DNA of 64,000 nucleotides from Tipula vernalis. Its lineage: Eukaryota; Arthropoda; Insecta; Diptera; Tipulidae. Shown piece after piece: positions 25,139-37,180 of this stretch. The translations under genes were made by a program, and so were the position numbers. The notes under the pieces were generated by a model, which did not search any database, was not told the origin of the DNA, and saw nothing but the letters and a program-made list of their open reading frames with translations. The number at the start of each line of letters is the position of its first letter. Positions within the stretch are counted from its first letter, which is position 1. The stretch lies in the NCBI GenBank assembly GCA_958295665.1, contig OY282558.1, positions 51,618,889 to 51,682,888 on the forward strand, written 5' to 3'.

Positions 25139-26310
25139 TGACGAAAATACAAGGAAGGCTTACACGCAGTAATCGCTCCATGAAGCTGTGAAGGCGAAGA
25201 AATAAAAGTCGGTGCCAAAAGCAAAATATTTAATGCTCCTTAGATATATGATCGGTGTAACGCGAAATTCTCGCGAAGAAGAAAAGCGGACCACCGACAA
25301 TTTTGAGTAAGAAAGAGGAAGATTTAGTGCTTAAATGTGTACTATACATGGGAACACTGGCTTTCCAGTCAAAAAAGTAAAATGATTGATAATGCAGCGC
25401 TGTTACTGAAACAAATAAAACGTATTTCGATTCCAACTAACAAAGTAAAAAACTATCCACCAGATTGAAGTGTTAGTAAGTCTTAGAGTGGATAGAAGAC
25501 GTACCAAGCATTCTTTGGGTATGTAGCTAATATATTTGATCTTTGGCTTGTTTATACAATATTTGCATCGACTTAGTTTCTCGCTTGTCTCTTCTTCTGG
25601 CCGAATTTTGATGAAACGATCAAATGACCATCCAATTAAAAATTAATGTATAAATATTCTACGAAATTGGAAAATAGAAAACCAAAATATCGAGTCACCC
25701 ATTAAAATTAATAAAAACAAACAACCAAAAACGGTTTCGTCCGAATTAGAAATACCAAGGCCAAACTTTTTTGGCCAGCCGCAAATAAAGGAAAGGGCAC
25801 CAGGCAACCGAAAACACTTTTGGAAGCTTTTGAGAAAAAGACTCCCAAATGAAAAATTACAAGGGTTTAACAAATCTGGCAAAATAAAGAAAGTGTTCAT
25901 GTTCTACCAAAGGTCGATAACACTAATGTATTACTAGAGATTACATTGGACGATCAATTTTAGTATGAATGTGTGATAACGAGAACTAATTGAGTTGTAC
26001 TATTGAAGACGACGTCATGATCGTTTTGCTTAAATATTTATTGACATCAGATATGACATCGGCTTTTTTGGGGGAAACTGTAAATTTGCTCGAAGAACTC
26101 ATCAAAAAACAATTCACATGTATGAAATAAAACAATTATTGTCCAAATCTCAAGAAAAAAATTTGCCTGATGCGTTTACTTTTAACAAATAATTTGAACA
26201 TTCAGAAATTAAAAATTGAAAAGGAAAAAGCGTTACCGGAAAAATTGGCTGGAGTGAAAAAAGGGAGGAGAAGGAAAACCTGAAAGAAACGGGTAGAACA
26301 CAACTAGGCC
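25139..26310 (+). pseudogene. pogo/Tc5-like (CENP-B helix-turn-helix) transposase remnant
   Basis: Three short, frame-shifted pieces look like the N-terminal DNA-binding region of pogo-type transposases. RKYKEG is near 25142. AVKAK, with PKAK and then FNAP in an adjoining frame, lies at 25187-25235. TILSKKEEDLVLK at 25297 is followed by a stop after about 12 more codons. In the family, the first parts correspond to the helix-turn-helix region and the last to the Tc5/CENP-B-type domain. Further right, near 26210-26290, a lysine/glutamate-rich stretch (EKEKALPEKLAGVKKG) could be the C-terminal tail. Stops and frameshifts are numerous and no DDE core was recognised, so this is a dead copy. The right boundary is a guess. 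Confidence 0.55.
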
Positions 26311-27150
26311 AAAGAAACTGACCTCTGTAAGTCAACTTCATATCCTACTACAAAATCTGTTCTTTTCTGCTGGCTAATTTTAAAATATGTATATTGTATC
26401 AGAGTTGAGGAACCACAACAGAAAAATTCATATTTTGTTAAAATAAGATCAAGAGCAAAGATTTGGATTGTTAAATACATGTGCTCCAATAGGCAGCCAT
26501 TGTGCTATAATTAGAATGATCAGATTTGCAGGATCATCGTTTGAGAATAAACGAGGAGGAGAGAATTCGTCGTATTTCATCTATAATCAATCTTATAGAT
26601 ATTTTCTAGCCTTTTATATTGCATGCTGCCGAAGGGCCTTAGAAACTTCAACAAACATTTTAGCACAAACGTTAATATAGTTCAACGGTAAGACAAGTTA
26701 GACTCAGTTTGTTATTCGCAGAGACTTGTAAACAGCCAGTTTTATTTCTACGGCAGAGAAATTTGATTTTGCAACTACCTACAAATCTACCTTCATTACA
26801 TTTCAATCGAACTAATTTACGTCATTTCGATTGTTCCTATAGAGTACTCTTACGTCATTGTGCCAATTGGCAAAACTTTACATTCAGACTCCATGAAAAC
26901 AAAATTATAACTGTAAGACATTTTATACCATGATAACTAGACAAGAAAGGCGTAGGAAAGGAGGGTTGCGAGGGTCAAAAACCCATCTCAGCTGGTGTCG
27001 ATGGTGTTGTGTCCACACAGTAAACAAAATCATTTGTAATTCGAATTAGGAAAATTATCAATACCTGTGATAAGTATAATACATGTAGCCTATATTTAAT
27101 ACTTAGCTTATCCAGATTAAATCGAAATTAGTTCAACGCTTCCACTCAAA
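26311..27150. other. non-coding DNA, nothing firmly recognised
   Basis: Includes frames of 70-74 codons with no motif I recognise. They may be further decayed transposon sequence continuing from the left. No gene is called. Confidence 0.4.
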
Positions 27151-27460
27151 ATAACAAAATTAGCCATAAAATATTTGTCAGACTTTTAGAAGGAATCTTA
27201 CCCTGGATAATCTCTCGAATTGAAGAGTTCCAGGTCGCTTAATTATTTAGGCGCCTTAAGAATTTCCTACGAAACACAATCGGCGAGGAGCGACTAAATG
27301 GAATGGTACTATCCATTATAAAATGTTCACAGAAATATGGTATGTTGATGTATTAATAGACAGTGTCCCCGATGAATTGGCCTTAGTGTCACACACTGAA
27401 TCGGTTCACAAAACTCTCTGAATTTAAATCACTGTCGATTCAGTTGTGAATATAATTTAT
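27151..27460 (+). pseudogene. hAT-type transposase C-terminal fragment, copy 1
   Basis: From 27249 the frame reads RRLKNFLRNTIGEERLNG and then MVLSIIKC before stops. This is the pattern of the hAT C-terminal dimerisation region, where a conserved leucine/arginine-rich helix carries an ERL motif. A shifted frame further on reads PDELALVS. The same sequence recurs at 30235-30510. The fragment lies directly to the left of the 9-bp satellite and appears to be cut off by it, because no terminal repeat follows. It is frame-shifted and not functional. Confidence 0.6.
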
Positions 27461-27469
27461 CTTGTTGAT

Positions 27470-29815
27470 CTTATTTGTGAATCTCTTGAATCATATGAAT
27501 TTTATTAATTTCATGAATCTTATGAATGTTAAAAGTCATATGAATATCGTGAGTCTTACGAATCTTATAAATCTTGTGAATCTAACGATTCCTATGAATT
27601 TTTTCAATCTAGTCGATCTTTAAATCCTTATAAAACTTTTGTTAATCTTATGAATTTTGTGAGACGTTTAATAATTTTAATAATTTGATTAATTTTATGA
27701 ACCTTATAAATCTTATGAATCTTATGAGTCGTATGCATATCTTATGATTTTTATGAATCTATTGAATCTTACGAGTCTTATGAATGTTATGAATCTTGTG
27801 CGTTTTACGAGTGTTACTAATCTTATTAATCTTACGAATCCTGTAAACCGTGTGGATCCACTAAATTTTATGAATCTTTGGAATCTCAAGAATATTTTGA
27901 ATTCTATGAACTTAAACGAATCTTATAAATTTTATAAATCTTATGAATCTTTCCAATACTTATTATAAATCTTACATATTAAAATTTAATGAATCTCATG
28001 AAGCTTATAAAGCTATCCTTATAAATTACGAATACAATGAATTTAAACGAATCTTTTGAATCATCGAATCCTATGAATTTTATTAATTTCGTGAATCTTT
28101 TGAATGTTAAAAATCGTACTTATGAATATCGTCTTACGAATCTTATGAATCTTGTGAGTTTAACGAATCTTATAAATCTTTCAAATCTTATCAACTTTAA
28201 ATCCTTATGAATCTTATAAAACTTCTATTAATCTTATGAATCTTTCCAATATTACTTACATACTAAAATTATGTGAATCGTATGAATCTTATGAATCTTT
28301 CGAATCTTATGAACCTTATGAATCTTATGAATCTTATGAGTCTAAAAAATTGTATGGATCTTATGAATCTTTTGAATCTTATGAATCTTATGAATCTTAT
28401 GAATCTTATGAATCTCATGAATCTCATGAATCTTATGAATCTAAACAATTGTATGGATCTTATGAATATATCCTTATAAATTACGAATTCTATGAATCTC
28501 TTGAATATTATGAATCTTATAAATCTTATGGATCTCACTAATATCTTATGATTCTTATGAATGTTATGAATTCTATGAATCTTACGAATCTTACGAATCT
28601 TATGAATCTTACGAATCTTGTGAATCTTTTGAATCTTTTAAATCTTGTGAATATTGTGAATCTTGTGAATCTTATGAATCTTATGAATTTTATGAATCTT
28701 ATGAATCTTGTGCGTCTTATGAATCTTGTGCGTCTTATGAATCTTGTGCGTCTTATGAATCTTGTGCGTCTTACTAATCTTAAGAATCTTATGACGAATT
28801 TATGAATCTCATGTAAGTATCTTATCAGTCTTACGAATTTGTAGATCAACTAAATTTTATGAATCTTTGTAATTTCAAGAATGTTTTGAATTCTACTTAT
28901 GAACCTTTCCAATATGATGAATCTTACAACTAAAAATTTTATGAATCGTCTGAATCTTATGAATCGTATTAATCCTACGAATCTAATCAATTTTATGAAT
29001 TTTAGAAATCTTATGTATGTAATGATTCTTATGAGTCGTATGCATATCTTATGATTTTAATGGATTTTATGAATCTTATGAATCTTATGAATCTTGTGCG
29101 TCTTATGAGTCTTACTAATCTTACGAATCCTATAAACCGTGTGGATCAACTAAGTTTTATGCATCTTTGGAATTTCAAGAATATTTTGAGTTCTACTTAT
29201 GAATCTTTCCAATATTATGAATCTTACATATTAAAATTTTATGAATCGTATAAATCTTATGAATCTTATGAATTTTATGAATTTTATGAGTCTTATGAAT
29301 CTTATGAATCTTATGAATCTTATGAATCTTATGAATCTTATGAATCTTATGAATCTTATGAATCTTATGAATCTTATGAATCTTATGAATCTTATGAATC
29401 TTATGAATCTTATGAATCTTATGAATCTTATGAATCTTATGAATCTTATGAATCTTATGAATCTTATGAATCTTATGAATCTTATGAATCTTATGAATCT
29501 TATGAATCTTATGAATCTTATGAATCTTATGAATCTTATGAATCTTATGAATCTTATGAATCCTATGAATCCTATGAATCTTATGAATCTTATGAATCTT
29601 ATGAATCCTATGAATCTTATGAATCTTATGAATCTTATGAATCTTATGAATCTTATGAATCTTACGAATCTAACCAATTGTGTGAATCTCAGGAATCTTA
29701 TGAATCTATTGTACAAAATTGTATTAATTCCATGGATTTAAACGAATCTCCATGTTAAATCCAACATGGAGATTATTATTTATTAATCTTATGAATTTTA
29801 TGGATCTTATGAACC
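27470..29815. repeat. satellite of the 9-bp unit TATGAATCT
   Basis: About 2.3 kb made almost entirely of variants of one 9-base unit. The core at about 29260-29670 holds roughly 45 nearly perfect copies with a few t-to-c changes near 29560-29610. The flanking parts are more diverged. Larger sub-blocks are repeated within it: cttatgagtcgtatgcatatcttatgatttt at about 27725 recurs about 1.32 kb later at 29033, followed in both by a shared non-satellite segment (cgtgtggatc, then ttttatg, then caagaatattttga). A related segment also occurs near 28840. Because 9 is divisible by 3, frames stay open as repeating YES or MNL (plus strand) and FIR (minus strand) tripeptides. These frames are artefacts. 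Confidence 0.95.
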
Positions 29816-30234
29816 TTAATCGTATGAGTTGATCTTCATAGAGTCAGAATTACCCTGTACGAATTTCGAGTGATGCCAAACGCTTACTGCGTGTTGCGCT
29901 TTACAAATGGAACATCTTAATGTGTAGTTAGTACCCAAAACTATATCTAGAAAGTGACAGGCCCGCCAATTTTCTAAATGTTTTCAAGATATTTATGATC
30001 GAATTTGAGGTAAAGGTCGAATTGACCCTGTGTGTTCTTGGAGCGTTAAATTCTTTTTTTTAAGCATTAAAATAAAGTCCTTTCATTAAAAAAATCAGTT
30101 CTCTATTCGTTTTACTTTCTGAGTTAATTATCCTGTCTAAAAAAAAGTCCTCTGACTCTCAAAGATTGAACTGTAGGCAGCTGGAAATTCGACAACCTAA
30201 GCGAAATTAATTAAGATGTTTAAAAGATGGTCAG
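29816..30234. other. short non-coding interval
   Basis: Between the satellite and the second hAT fragment. No gene is seen. Confidence 0.4.
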
Positions 30235-30567
30235 CTAGATATTGAACACTTCTACCGATAATAACAAAATTAGTACAAAAGATTTGTCAGGCTTTTATCA
30301 GGATAATTTCTACAATTGGAGAGTTCCAGAGTGCTCAGGCGCCTTAAGAATTACCTTTGAAACACAATCGGCGAGGAGCGACTAAATAAATTGGCAAAAT
30401 TAAATATTTTCAGGGATGTGGTTATATCAATAAACGTTGTCCTCGATGAATTGGCCTTAGTATCACGACGAAAGAATTTAAATAAATTCTCGACTGCATT
30501 ACTTCCTTAAAGAAATAATTTTTTATTTAAGAAGATTTACCATAAGAAATTTCTGGCTACGCCACTG
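30235..30567 (+). pseudogene. hAT-type transposase 3' end with right terminal repeat, copy 2
   Basis: From 30337 the frame reads RRLKNYL, one in-frame stop (30358-30360), then NTIGEERLNKLAKLNIFRD and on to VLDELALVS, ending at a stop at 30510. This matches the hAT C-terminal dimerisation region and is about 80% like copy 1 where they align. About 40 bases further on, ttctggctacgccactg ends at 30567. Read inward from the end it is cagtggcgtagccagaa, a typical hAT-style terminal repeat beginning CAG, and it closes the element. The next 8 bases would be the target duplication, but the left end is missing, so it cannot be checked. The element is dead. Confidence 0.65.
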
Positions 30568-31954
30568 GTTATGATTAAATCTTAAGATTCGGTATTCAGG
30601 TTCCCTGCTTTTCAAGGATTGTGCGGTTATGGAACTCGGAAATAAATGCCATCGTGAATTTCTGATCAAAGTCTACAGTAAACCCTACTTGAATCATATC
30701 GATCGAGAGATCATATGGCAGGCATGCCAAGTAAATCTTTGAATTAGATCAAAACTAACCAATACGCATTTGTAAGCGTATACTTAAACGTCTTACTTTC
30801 TTACTTACTTTTGCTGTAATAGTCAAAATCCTAGTAATTTATATAACTGTAATCGTACTAATTTCTTTTGAGTTCTTTATTCGATTGTAATGTGTTGGTG
30901 GTTCAAATTTGTTGACTGTTGTTGACTGCCCACCCAAAGCCGAAATTTTCTATCGATGACTTTGTGACTCAAATACGGTACACGATTCTTAATGTCACTA
31001 GTGAACATGAACACTGATAAGTAGGTATTAATTCTTTGCATGTAAAAATAAGGATTACACCAAATTGATGGTTCTTGGCAGAAAATTTAAGTTTTACATA
31101 GAACTCTGCTGTTTTATCAAAAAATTTATGAAATTATTTTCTGCATTTGTGGACGTATTAGCTGTAAGTAAGTTCGACTATATTTGAACACCTGATCTTT
31201 CCATATTCAATATTGGTAGCCAGTTTCGTGATGTCGTGAAACTACGATGTTTTTAGAGTTTTAGACATTAGCTTGGCATAGTTTACAAATTTGTCGGCTT
31301 TCTGTCCGTATAACGAGTTTTCGTTTTTAAATTTCTTTTACTTAGGTAACTACCGATTAGCTACTTAAATTCGAAATAATAAAAATTCCAAAGATTAGCT
31401 GATTTAAATAAATTGTCCAAGTTTCTGAAACTGAGATTTACAAAACTTCAGTAAATATTTATTCAAAAAACACATAAGTACTTATCTTGAAAGAATTTCA
31501 ATTTTAATTCGGAATGTTTCGAAACGTGAGACGTACATTTGGCGAAGCAACATAAAGAATCAAATTTTTTATTATTCCAAGTCTAATCACTCATTTCTTC
31601 GGCTATTGATTTCTGGGCGACCTTTCAAATTTTTCCGAAAATGGCACCGAAATAGGGATCTGAAGGTCATATAACGTATGTTAATATGATCTGAAGGTCA
31701 AGTAAACCGCATGGTTGAGTGTTTTTTTTTTTTGGTATTCAAATTTTTTCTCAACTGTAAATATTTTCTTATTCTTATTGTTTTCTGCTTTTATATTTTC
31801 AATTTTTTGCGATAGCTGGTGGCTAGCGTTTTTTGCCTTAAATTACGTGTATTGATTGCATTGTGAGTATGAATTGCTTTCAACCATCCATCAATGGGTT
31901 CTGCAAACGGAAACCTTTAAATCCTTTTATTATAATTCAATTTATTCCGTTTCG
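30568..31954. other. non-coding DNA
   Basis: About 1.4 kb without a recognisable gene, site or clear repeat. Confidence 0.4.
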
Positions 31955-32234
31955 TACAGTATGTGGTTATGTGTATGTGGACGTTGGTCCACTTCCTTTG
32001 CTCGTGTCCAGCATTGGCTCTCAGAAGGCACAAACACTTAGGTAAGTTCAGGATGGACTGCCTCTCGGATCTCGAAAACATTAAAGTGCGGGACGTCTTA
32101 CGCTACATAAGTAGCTCGAAATGGTTCCAATAGGGGTAAAAGGGGATACATCCTGTGGTATCACAATGGACCGTCACCGGTCTAAGTGTGCGTAAGCAGC
32201 CACTCCAACCTAACCTAACCTACAGTATGTGGTT
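31955..32234 (+). mobile_element. 5'-truncated non-LTR retrotransposon with 14-bp target duplication
   Basis: The 14-base sequence tacagtatgtggtt occurs exactly at 31955-31968 and 32221-32234. The 252 bases between hold the 3' end of a non-LTR retrotransposon. An open frame, from about 31995 to the stop at about 32140, contains HFLCSCPALA and later RYISSSKWFQ before its stop. This resembles the C-terminus of R1/I/Jockey-group polyproteins, where a Cys-Pro-Ala-Leu-Ala motif is common. A short 3' UTR then ends in three aacct repeats (ccaacctaacctaacc) instead of poly-A. Severe 5' truncation plus a target duplication is the usual outcome of target-primed reverse transcription. The clade is inferred. 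Confidence 0.8.
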
Positions 32235-34560
32235 GAGTAAACAATAATTGATTTTCCCTAGAGAAATTTCGGAGGTCGAATCTGCTGTGATTCTGCAGTA
32301 CATCCCTACGATGTCTCAAGGTGGATTCTCATTCGTGTTTATTACTATTGACTTTGTTGTTATAGAATAAAGGACATCTGCCAACGTATTTAGTATTATT
32401 TCAACAAGATTTTGATTTTCAATGATCAAAACCAATCCAGAGACATAAATTCAGTTTTGTATCAATAAATTTGATGAAATTTTAAATGCTACTAAAAGGC
32501 AAGGTCTACCTCCTTCTACAGAGTTTATTGAGTTAAGTACTATAAGAATCGCACGAAAAAATTGATAAGTACTTTTGGGAATATTTCCAATCTAAGCAAG
32601 CTCATATCCGCAGAACATTTAAGTGGCTTCCGAAATTGTGGAAAGATAAAAACGTAATTTTGATACAAGAAGGACCAGCGAAAACGTCCTAAGCACCACC
32701 AAACATGATTTCTCGTTTAAGTATTCTTGAAACTCATAAGCAGACAGAACAGTTTATAAACCTCCTGCCTAATAGCCTCGAAGAACAATCTCGCGCACTA
32801 TGGGAATAAATTAAGACATTCGGTAGCAGATACTTCTGTCTACTGCTACGTAACTGACCCTTACATTGCAGTAGACAGAAATACATCAGGTGATCGAATA
32901 TCTGGACAATTCAACGATATACGACCAGTAGTGCTACAATTCCAATTTCACACCTAAAAAATAAAGTAAACATGATGGATTTCCAGAAAGGTTTTTAAAA
33001 AAAAATTCTTTCGAGCCAAAATTTGTCATTCTCTAGCTTTGCCTTATATATTCAAAAATTAAATGCTAGGCATCAGCTTCGGCTAATACAGAGAGATATT
33101 ATGCACCGGACTTGTTAAAAAATGGTACTCTACCGGCTCAACATTTATGGTTATGATCATGGTCATCAAATTAATGAACTACCAAGATACGAATGCCAAT
33201 CAAACAGATTTCCGAACAACGATGATTTAGACGATCATTCGCCAAGTTTCACATTACCTCACACTCAATCCAAAAAAATCATCCAGCAGAGGAGTAATCG
33301 ACCAAAAAAATAGGAAAATGGACAATCAGCTCCGTTAGTTTGCTGGTACCGAAAAAACTTGGGGAACTGATATCAGGACTGTGAATAAAATTTTAACCAC
33401 ATTAACCACAAACTGGGTGCTATGAGGATAAGAAATACGAATCCTCATTTAATTCAACGAGAACAAATGCACCCGAAAAAATCAGATTAATGCATTACAT
33501 AATTACACCTCCTATAAATTCTAAAGAAACAAAATTTAATTTAAAACACAATTACGTGAATAAAAAACACAGCCAAACCTACAGAGCTTTAAGCTCCATC
33601 CAAAAGCGGACAGAACTAGTCCCAAAATCGAGAGGTACAGCCATCGGTTACAAAATAGAACACATTTACAGAAAAAAGTAACCTTTCAGATATTTGGTAA
33701 AATATCGTAACAAATACCAACAATCGTTACCGTGCTATAGCTAGAAATTGTCCCTACTTTTTGCTGCAGAATTTTGTGTTCCACAGAAAAATATTAGACA
33801 CGGTTTAATAACCTTACTATAGATCGCCATGATTGGAGTGTGTAAGATTAAGCTTCGCTTCCATTTAACAAAAATTTATAGGTTCTCTATCATCCAAGCT
33901 TACATGGAATATTTATTTTAATTACATATTAAGAATTAAATAAACAATTATAATTTTTGTTTTTAGTTCTCAGTGTCTACTATTCCTCGAAATCATAATC
34001 TTATCATTTGGGTTTAATTATTATTAATTAAAAATTTATCAAATTCTGAAAATACCAATTTAACTTTTAGGGTTACTATAACAAACATTTTCAAAGCCGA
34101 TCATACTTGAGAATTATAGCTTAAGGTACAGATTTTCAGAAACTCAAAAACCCTAGGATCACATTCTAATATTATGAACAAAAACTCATCAGTAGTTCCT
34201 ATGAAATAAGGCAAAAAAATGCTAATTTTCCAAATTACTTGTATTTGAATTAAGATTTAAAGAAGTTTTTAAAATTATTCAATTTTCCGGCACTAAATAT
34301 GCCAAGGCACATAGGTTTTATCCAGAACACGACGAAAGCCCAATCGGACATTTTTATCTGCTACCACCAGGAAATGAACCCGGGAATTTCCAAAAAAATT
34401 TCGTTACAAACTTGTTGGTTAATTAAGACAAATTATTACAAAATAAATCAAACATTTCCAATTTGTAACTATCTTGTACGTAAGTATATAAAATCCTCAA
34501 TAAATTCTTAACAATAAAATATTTTATTTATATAGAGTTCCAAACACACCCATTTATGAT
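32235..34560. other. non-coding DNA with a small hairpin; possible decayed retroelement pieces
   Basis: No intact gene. A perfect 13-base inverted repeat, ttctgtctactgc and gcagtagacagaa, lies at about 32837-32890 with a loop of roughly 24 bases. Frames of 63-70 codons at 33122, 33490 and 34299 contain nothing I recognise. The triplet run for LVPKK near 33342 hints at a retroelement reverse transcriptase but is too short to claim. Confidence 0.4.
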
Positions 34561-35144
34561 TAACTCCGTAATAAAAAAAAAAAAAAAAAAAATCAAATCT
34601 AAATCAAACATTTCAAACAAAAATCGAAAGGCAACAATAAAACCATAAATTCTTATCACGCACCGTAAAAAAAAAATAAAAAACAAAAAAACTAAATCCG
34701 CACCAAAACACCAAAATTATTTTTACAACGCAAAGCATGTAAGTCATTAAAAGTTCCTGGTAAAAACCAATCCAATCCATACCAACGTATTGGCATGTGT
34801 ACCAAAATGTCAAAATATTCGGTTTTAATTTTGAAAAGCTTTCACGAATAAAAAAAACACAAAACTTTCACACAAATCAAAATTTTTGACAGCTTTACAA
34901 ATTGGTATATGCGTATCCAAATAACCATATGCTATTAGCCTGCAAAAAAACAGTTACCTACAAAATGTGCAAAATTTACCCTTTTATATATTAATTAAAC
35001 CACCATATGCTTCTTATTGAAGGGCGAATTAAACCGGCGCTTAAATTTCATGTTAAAACTTGTATTCGCAAATTTTACTGTAACAAATTTTTGAAATTTC
35101 TAAAATTTCCCAAAAATCCACTTTGCACCCACAATAAAACTCAC
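34561..35144. other. A/T-run-rich non-coding DNA next to the candidate first exon
   Basis: Contains A-runs near 34572-34590 and 35171-35190. On the minus strand the possible donor GTGAGT at 35144-35139 would place this segment at the 5' end of the first intron. No coding frame is convincing. Confidence 0.35.
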
Positions 35145-35472
35145 TTTTTATATTTTGTATTTATATCAAACAAAAAAAAAAAACAAAAAAAAGCACCAAA
35201 CAATTTTCACCGTTTTCTTCACATTTTCACATACGATTAATTTTCACGTATCTTAAATATCCGCAAACCATTGCATATTAATATTTACCAAACAAACACA
35301 ACAAAAATAATAAAATAAATTAAAAACTTTATTTTAGAAATTCAATAAAAAAGAAAATTATTTTAATTTTCTTTTTTTTTTTTTTTTTTTCTGCAAACAA
35401 AAAGCACAAAAAAACGCGAACTATGCAACCGACTCGATATTATCTTTACGCGAGAACGTATCACGTTAAACT
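35145..35472 (-). other. possible first non-coding exon of the minus-strand gene
   Basis: Inferred from a candidate transcription start at 35472 and a possible splice donor (aaaaaGTGAGT, GT at 35144-35143). The sequence has the texture of a fly 5' UTR on the minus strand (gtgaaaatgtgaagaaaacggtgaaaattg near 35200-35235) and long A- and T-runs. There is no transcript evidence and the donor choice is uncertain. Confidence 0.3.
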
Positions 35473-35474
35473 GA
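35440..35474 (-). promoter_or_regulatory. candidate initiator plus DPE core promoter
   Basis: On the minus strand TCAGTT at 35474-35469 is an exact match to the fly initiator consensus (TCAKTY), placing +1 at the A at 35472. At exactly +28 to +33 (35445-35440) lies AGATAA, which matches five of six positions of the downstream promoter element consensus (RGWYVT). Correct spacing of both elements is what makes this better than chance. The candidate would drive transcription leftwards, towards the signal-peptide exon at 11.1 kb. Confidence 0.4.
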
Positions 35475-37180
35475 AGAGTTGAACACGAAAAAAAGAAACA
35501 AAAAATTCGAGTACATATTTTTGTCTTTTTTTCCTCCAGTACACACAACAAGAAACCAAAACAAACTCAAAAGAGAAACGAGGGGAATGTCTTTTTGATT
35601 AATGAAAATGTGTTATCTAAATATTGGGTATTTTGGGTTCCCCTTCAAAGTCAGCGCGCCGCTCGTTTAAATAAATTTATCCAATATTCTCATTTTGATA
35701 TGAAATTTTCCCCTATTCCATGCTTTGTTTTTTATCTTTTCATTTTTGTAAGATGAAATACATAAGAAAACCAATTCAATATGATTCGGCGCCGTTTTCA
35801 AACCGTTTTGTTGTTGTAAAACATTTTATCTCACAAATTTTTTTTTTTTTTGAGACTTGATCTCAGTCTAGTTTTTGTTGTTGCCATGATGCATTGCTCT
35901 CGTTTTTTTTTTGTTTTTTCGATCAGTTCTTTCTTTTGGGGACAGACACTACACGATCGACTTGATCTTAATTTTGGAGATTTTAAACGACATTTGTTTT
36001 AGTTTATAACTATGCTAATTAAGAAGAGATTTTCATTCCTTGATATATTTTGCTTTGGTTGGGTATCAATGTGAAGTGTAACTTAGATCTGGGTATACAA
36101 AGCTTAATTGTGCTTTATGAAATATCGCTTTGATGATTAGAGTAATGGATTTAGATGGTAGCTGTGTCTAATTGAAAAATATTTCTGGTTGATTTGTAAT
36201 TTTACGCTTCTTTATCGTTACTTGGAATACTCGATCAGTTTTTTTAGGTTTTGACGCAATCTGCCGTGAAACAAAAATTCAAAAAGAAGGGTTAGGCCTT
36301 TAGAAATGCGGAATTTCATATTAGAATATTTTTAAATTGTTTATGGGGAAATTTTATAGTTTATGGGGTTCAATTTCTCGACTTCTAGTGTTATACGAAA
36401 TTTCAAACCATTTCAACCGAGGCAAATTCAAGCCGTCGACAGCTGGATTTCAAAAGAAAAGCCAAATACTGTTGCTACTCTAAAGCTTATTCGAAAGCAA
36501 CAAAATGTGTTAAGCAGACTGAATTCATATCCAAAATATTGAGACAACCAATACTGGAATAGTGGCATAGCCTAATACTAGGTGTTAGGTCAGCTCTTGC
36601 TATAGAACGACTAATAAACCAACATTACCAATAACCAAAATTAGTTTTGGCACAATTTTGTTCACGTTGGAATTTATGGTAAAAAGACATTACTTCTTTA
36701 AGAACAGAGTTGCTTTATGGAATGTCACTAAATTTGCCCAATGAATTGTTTTTTGAATTTCCAGAACAAAATGTATCCGATTTTCATCATTTTGATGATT
36801 GTTATTTTCATTAAGTAGCCTGCTACATGTCCACGTCCCAATTGTTTCTCCAAGATCTCTACTCTTATCATATTCATTCTTTATTCCTGTGTCTATTGAA
36901 CCGTCGTATGTTTAAGATGATGTTGGTTAGGTTTGTTAGAATGAGTTCCGTATCCACTAATATTGTCAATTGTGCCATGATGTGTTTTGTAAATCCTACT
37001 GCCGATAAAGTCAAAATGGCATAGTTTAATTCACAAAGTTTTCATATCATACGAAATTCATTTATCGGTTTGATACAAAAATTGTTGAAAAAAATCCGAA
37101 AATGTTTTCTGACCCTTTTTGATTTTAACAAAAATCACTGAAAATGTTTTCTACAAGAAACAATTTAACTGATATTTTTG
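35473..37180. other. non-coding DNA upstream of the candidate promoter
   Basis: Unique-looking DNA with T-runs (near 35839 and 35906) and pyrimidine-rich stretches. It could contain upstream regulatory sequence of the minus-strand gene. Frames of about 65 codons near 36827 are not convincing. Confidence 0.35.

Larger units (their letters stand above)
11713..35144 (-). other. possible long 5'-UTR intron of the minus-strand gene
   Basis: Inferred span between a possible donor at 35144-35139 and the acceptor ending at 11713, if the promoter near 35472 and the exon at 11099-11712 belong to one gene. The interval contains only repeats and transposon remnants, with no competing host coding sequence, which fits an intron. 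The link between the two ends is not shown by the sequence. Confidence 0.25.

Noticed and set aside
28236..29758. Several long open frames on both strands encoding YES, MNL or FIR tripeptide repeats (up to 235 codons)
   Set aside because: They are translations of the 9-bp satellite. The unit length is a multiple of three, so frames stay open without selection.
27470..29815. CRISPR-like array
   Set aside because: The unit is 9 bases with no spacers, in a eukaryotic genome. This is a satellite.
33342..33360. LVPKK-like codons suggesting a reverse transcriptase
   Set aside because: Too short and isolated. Neighbouring sequence shows no further RT motifs.
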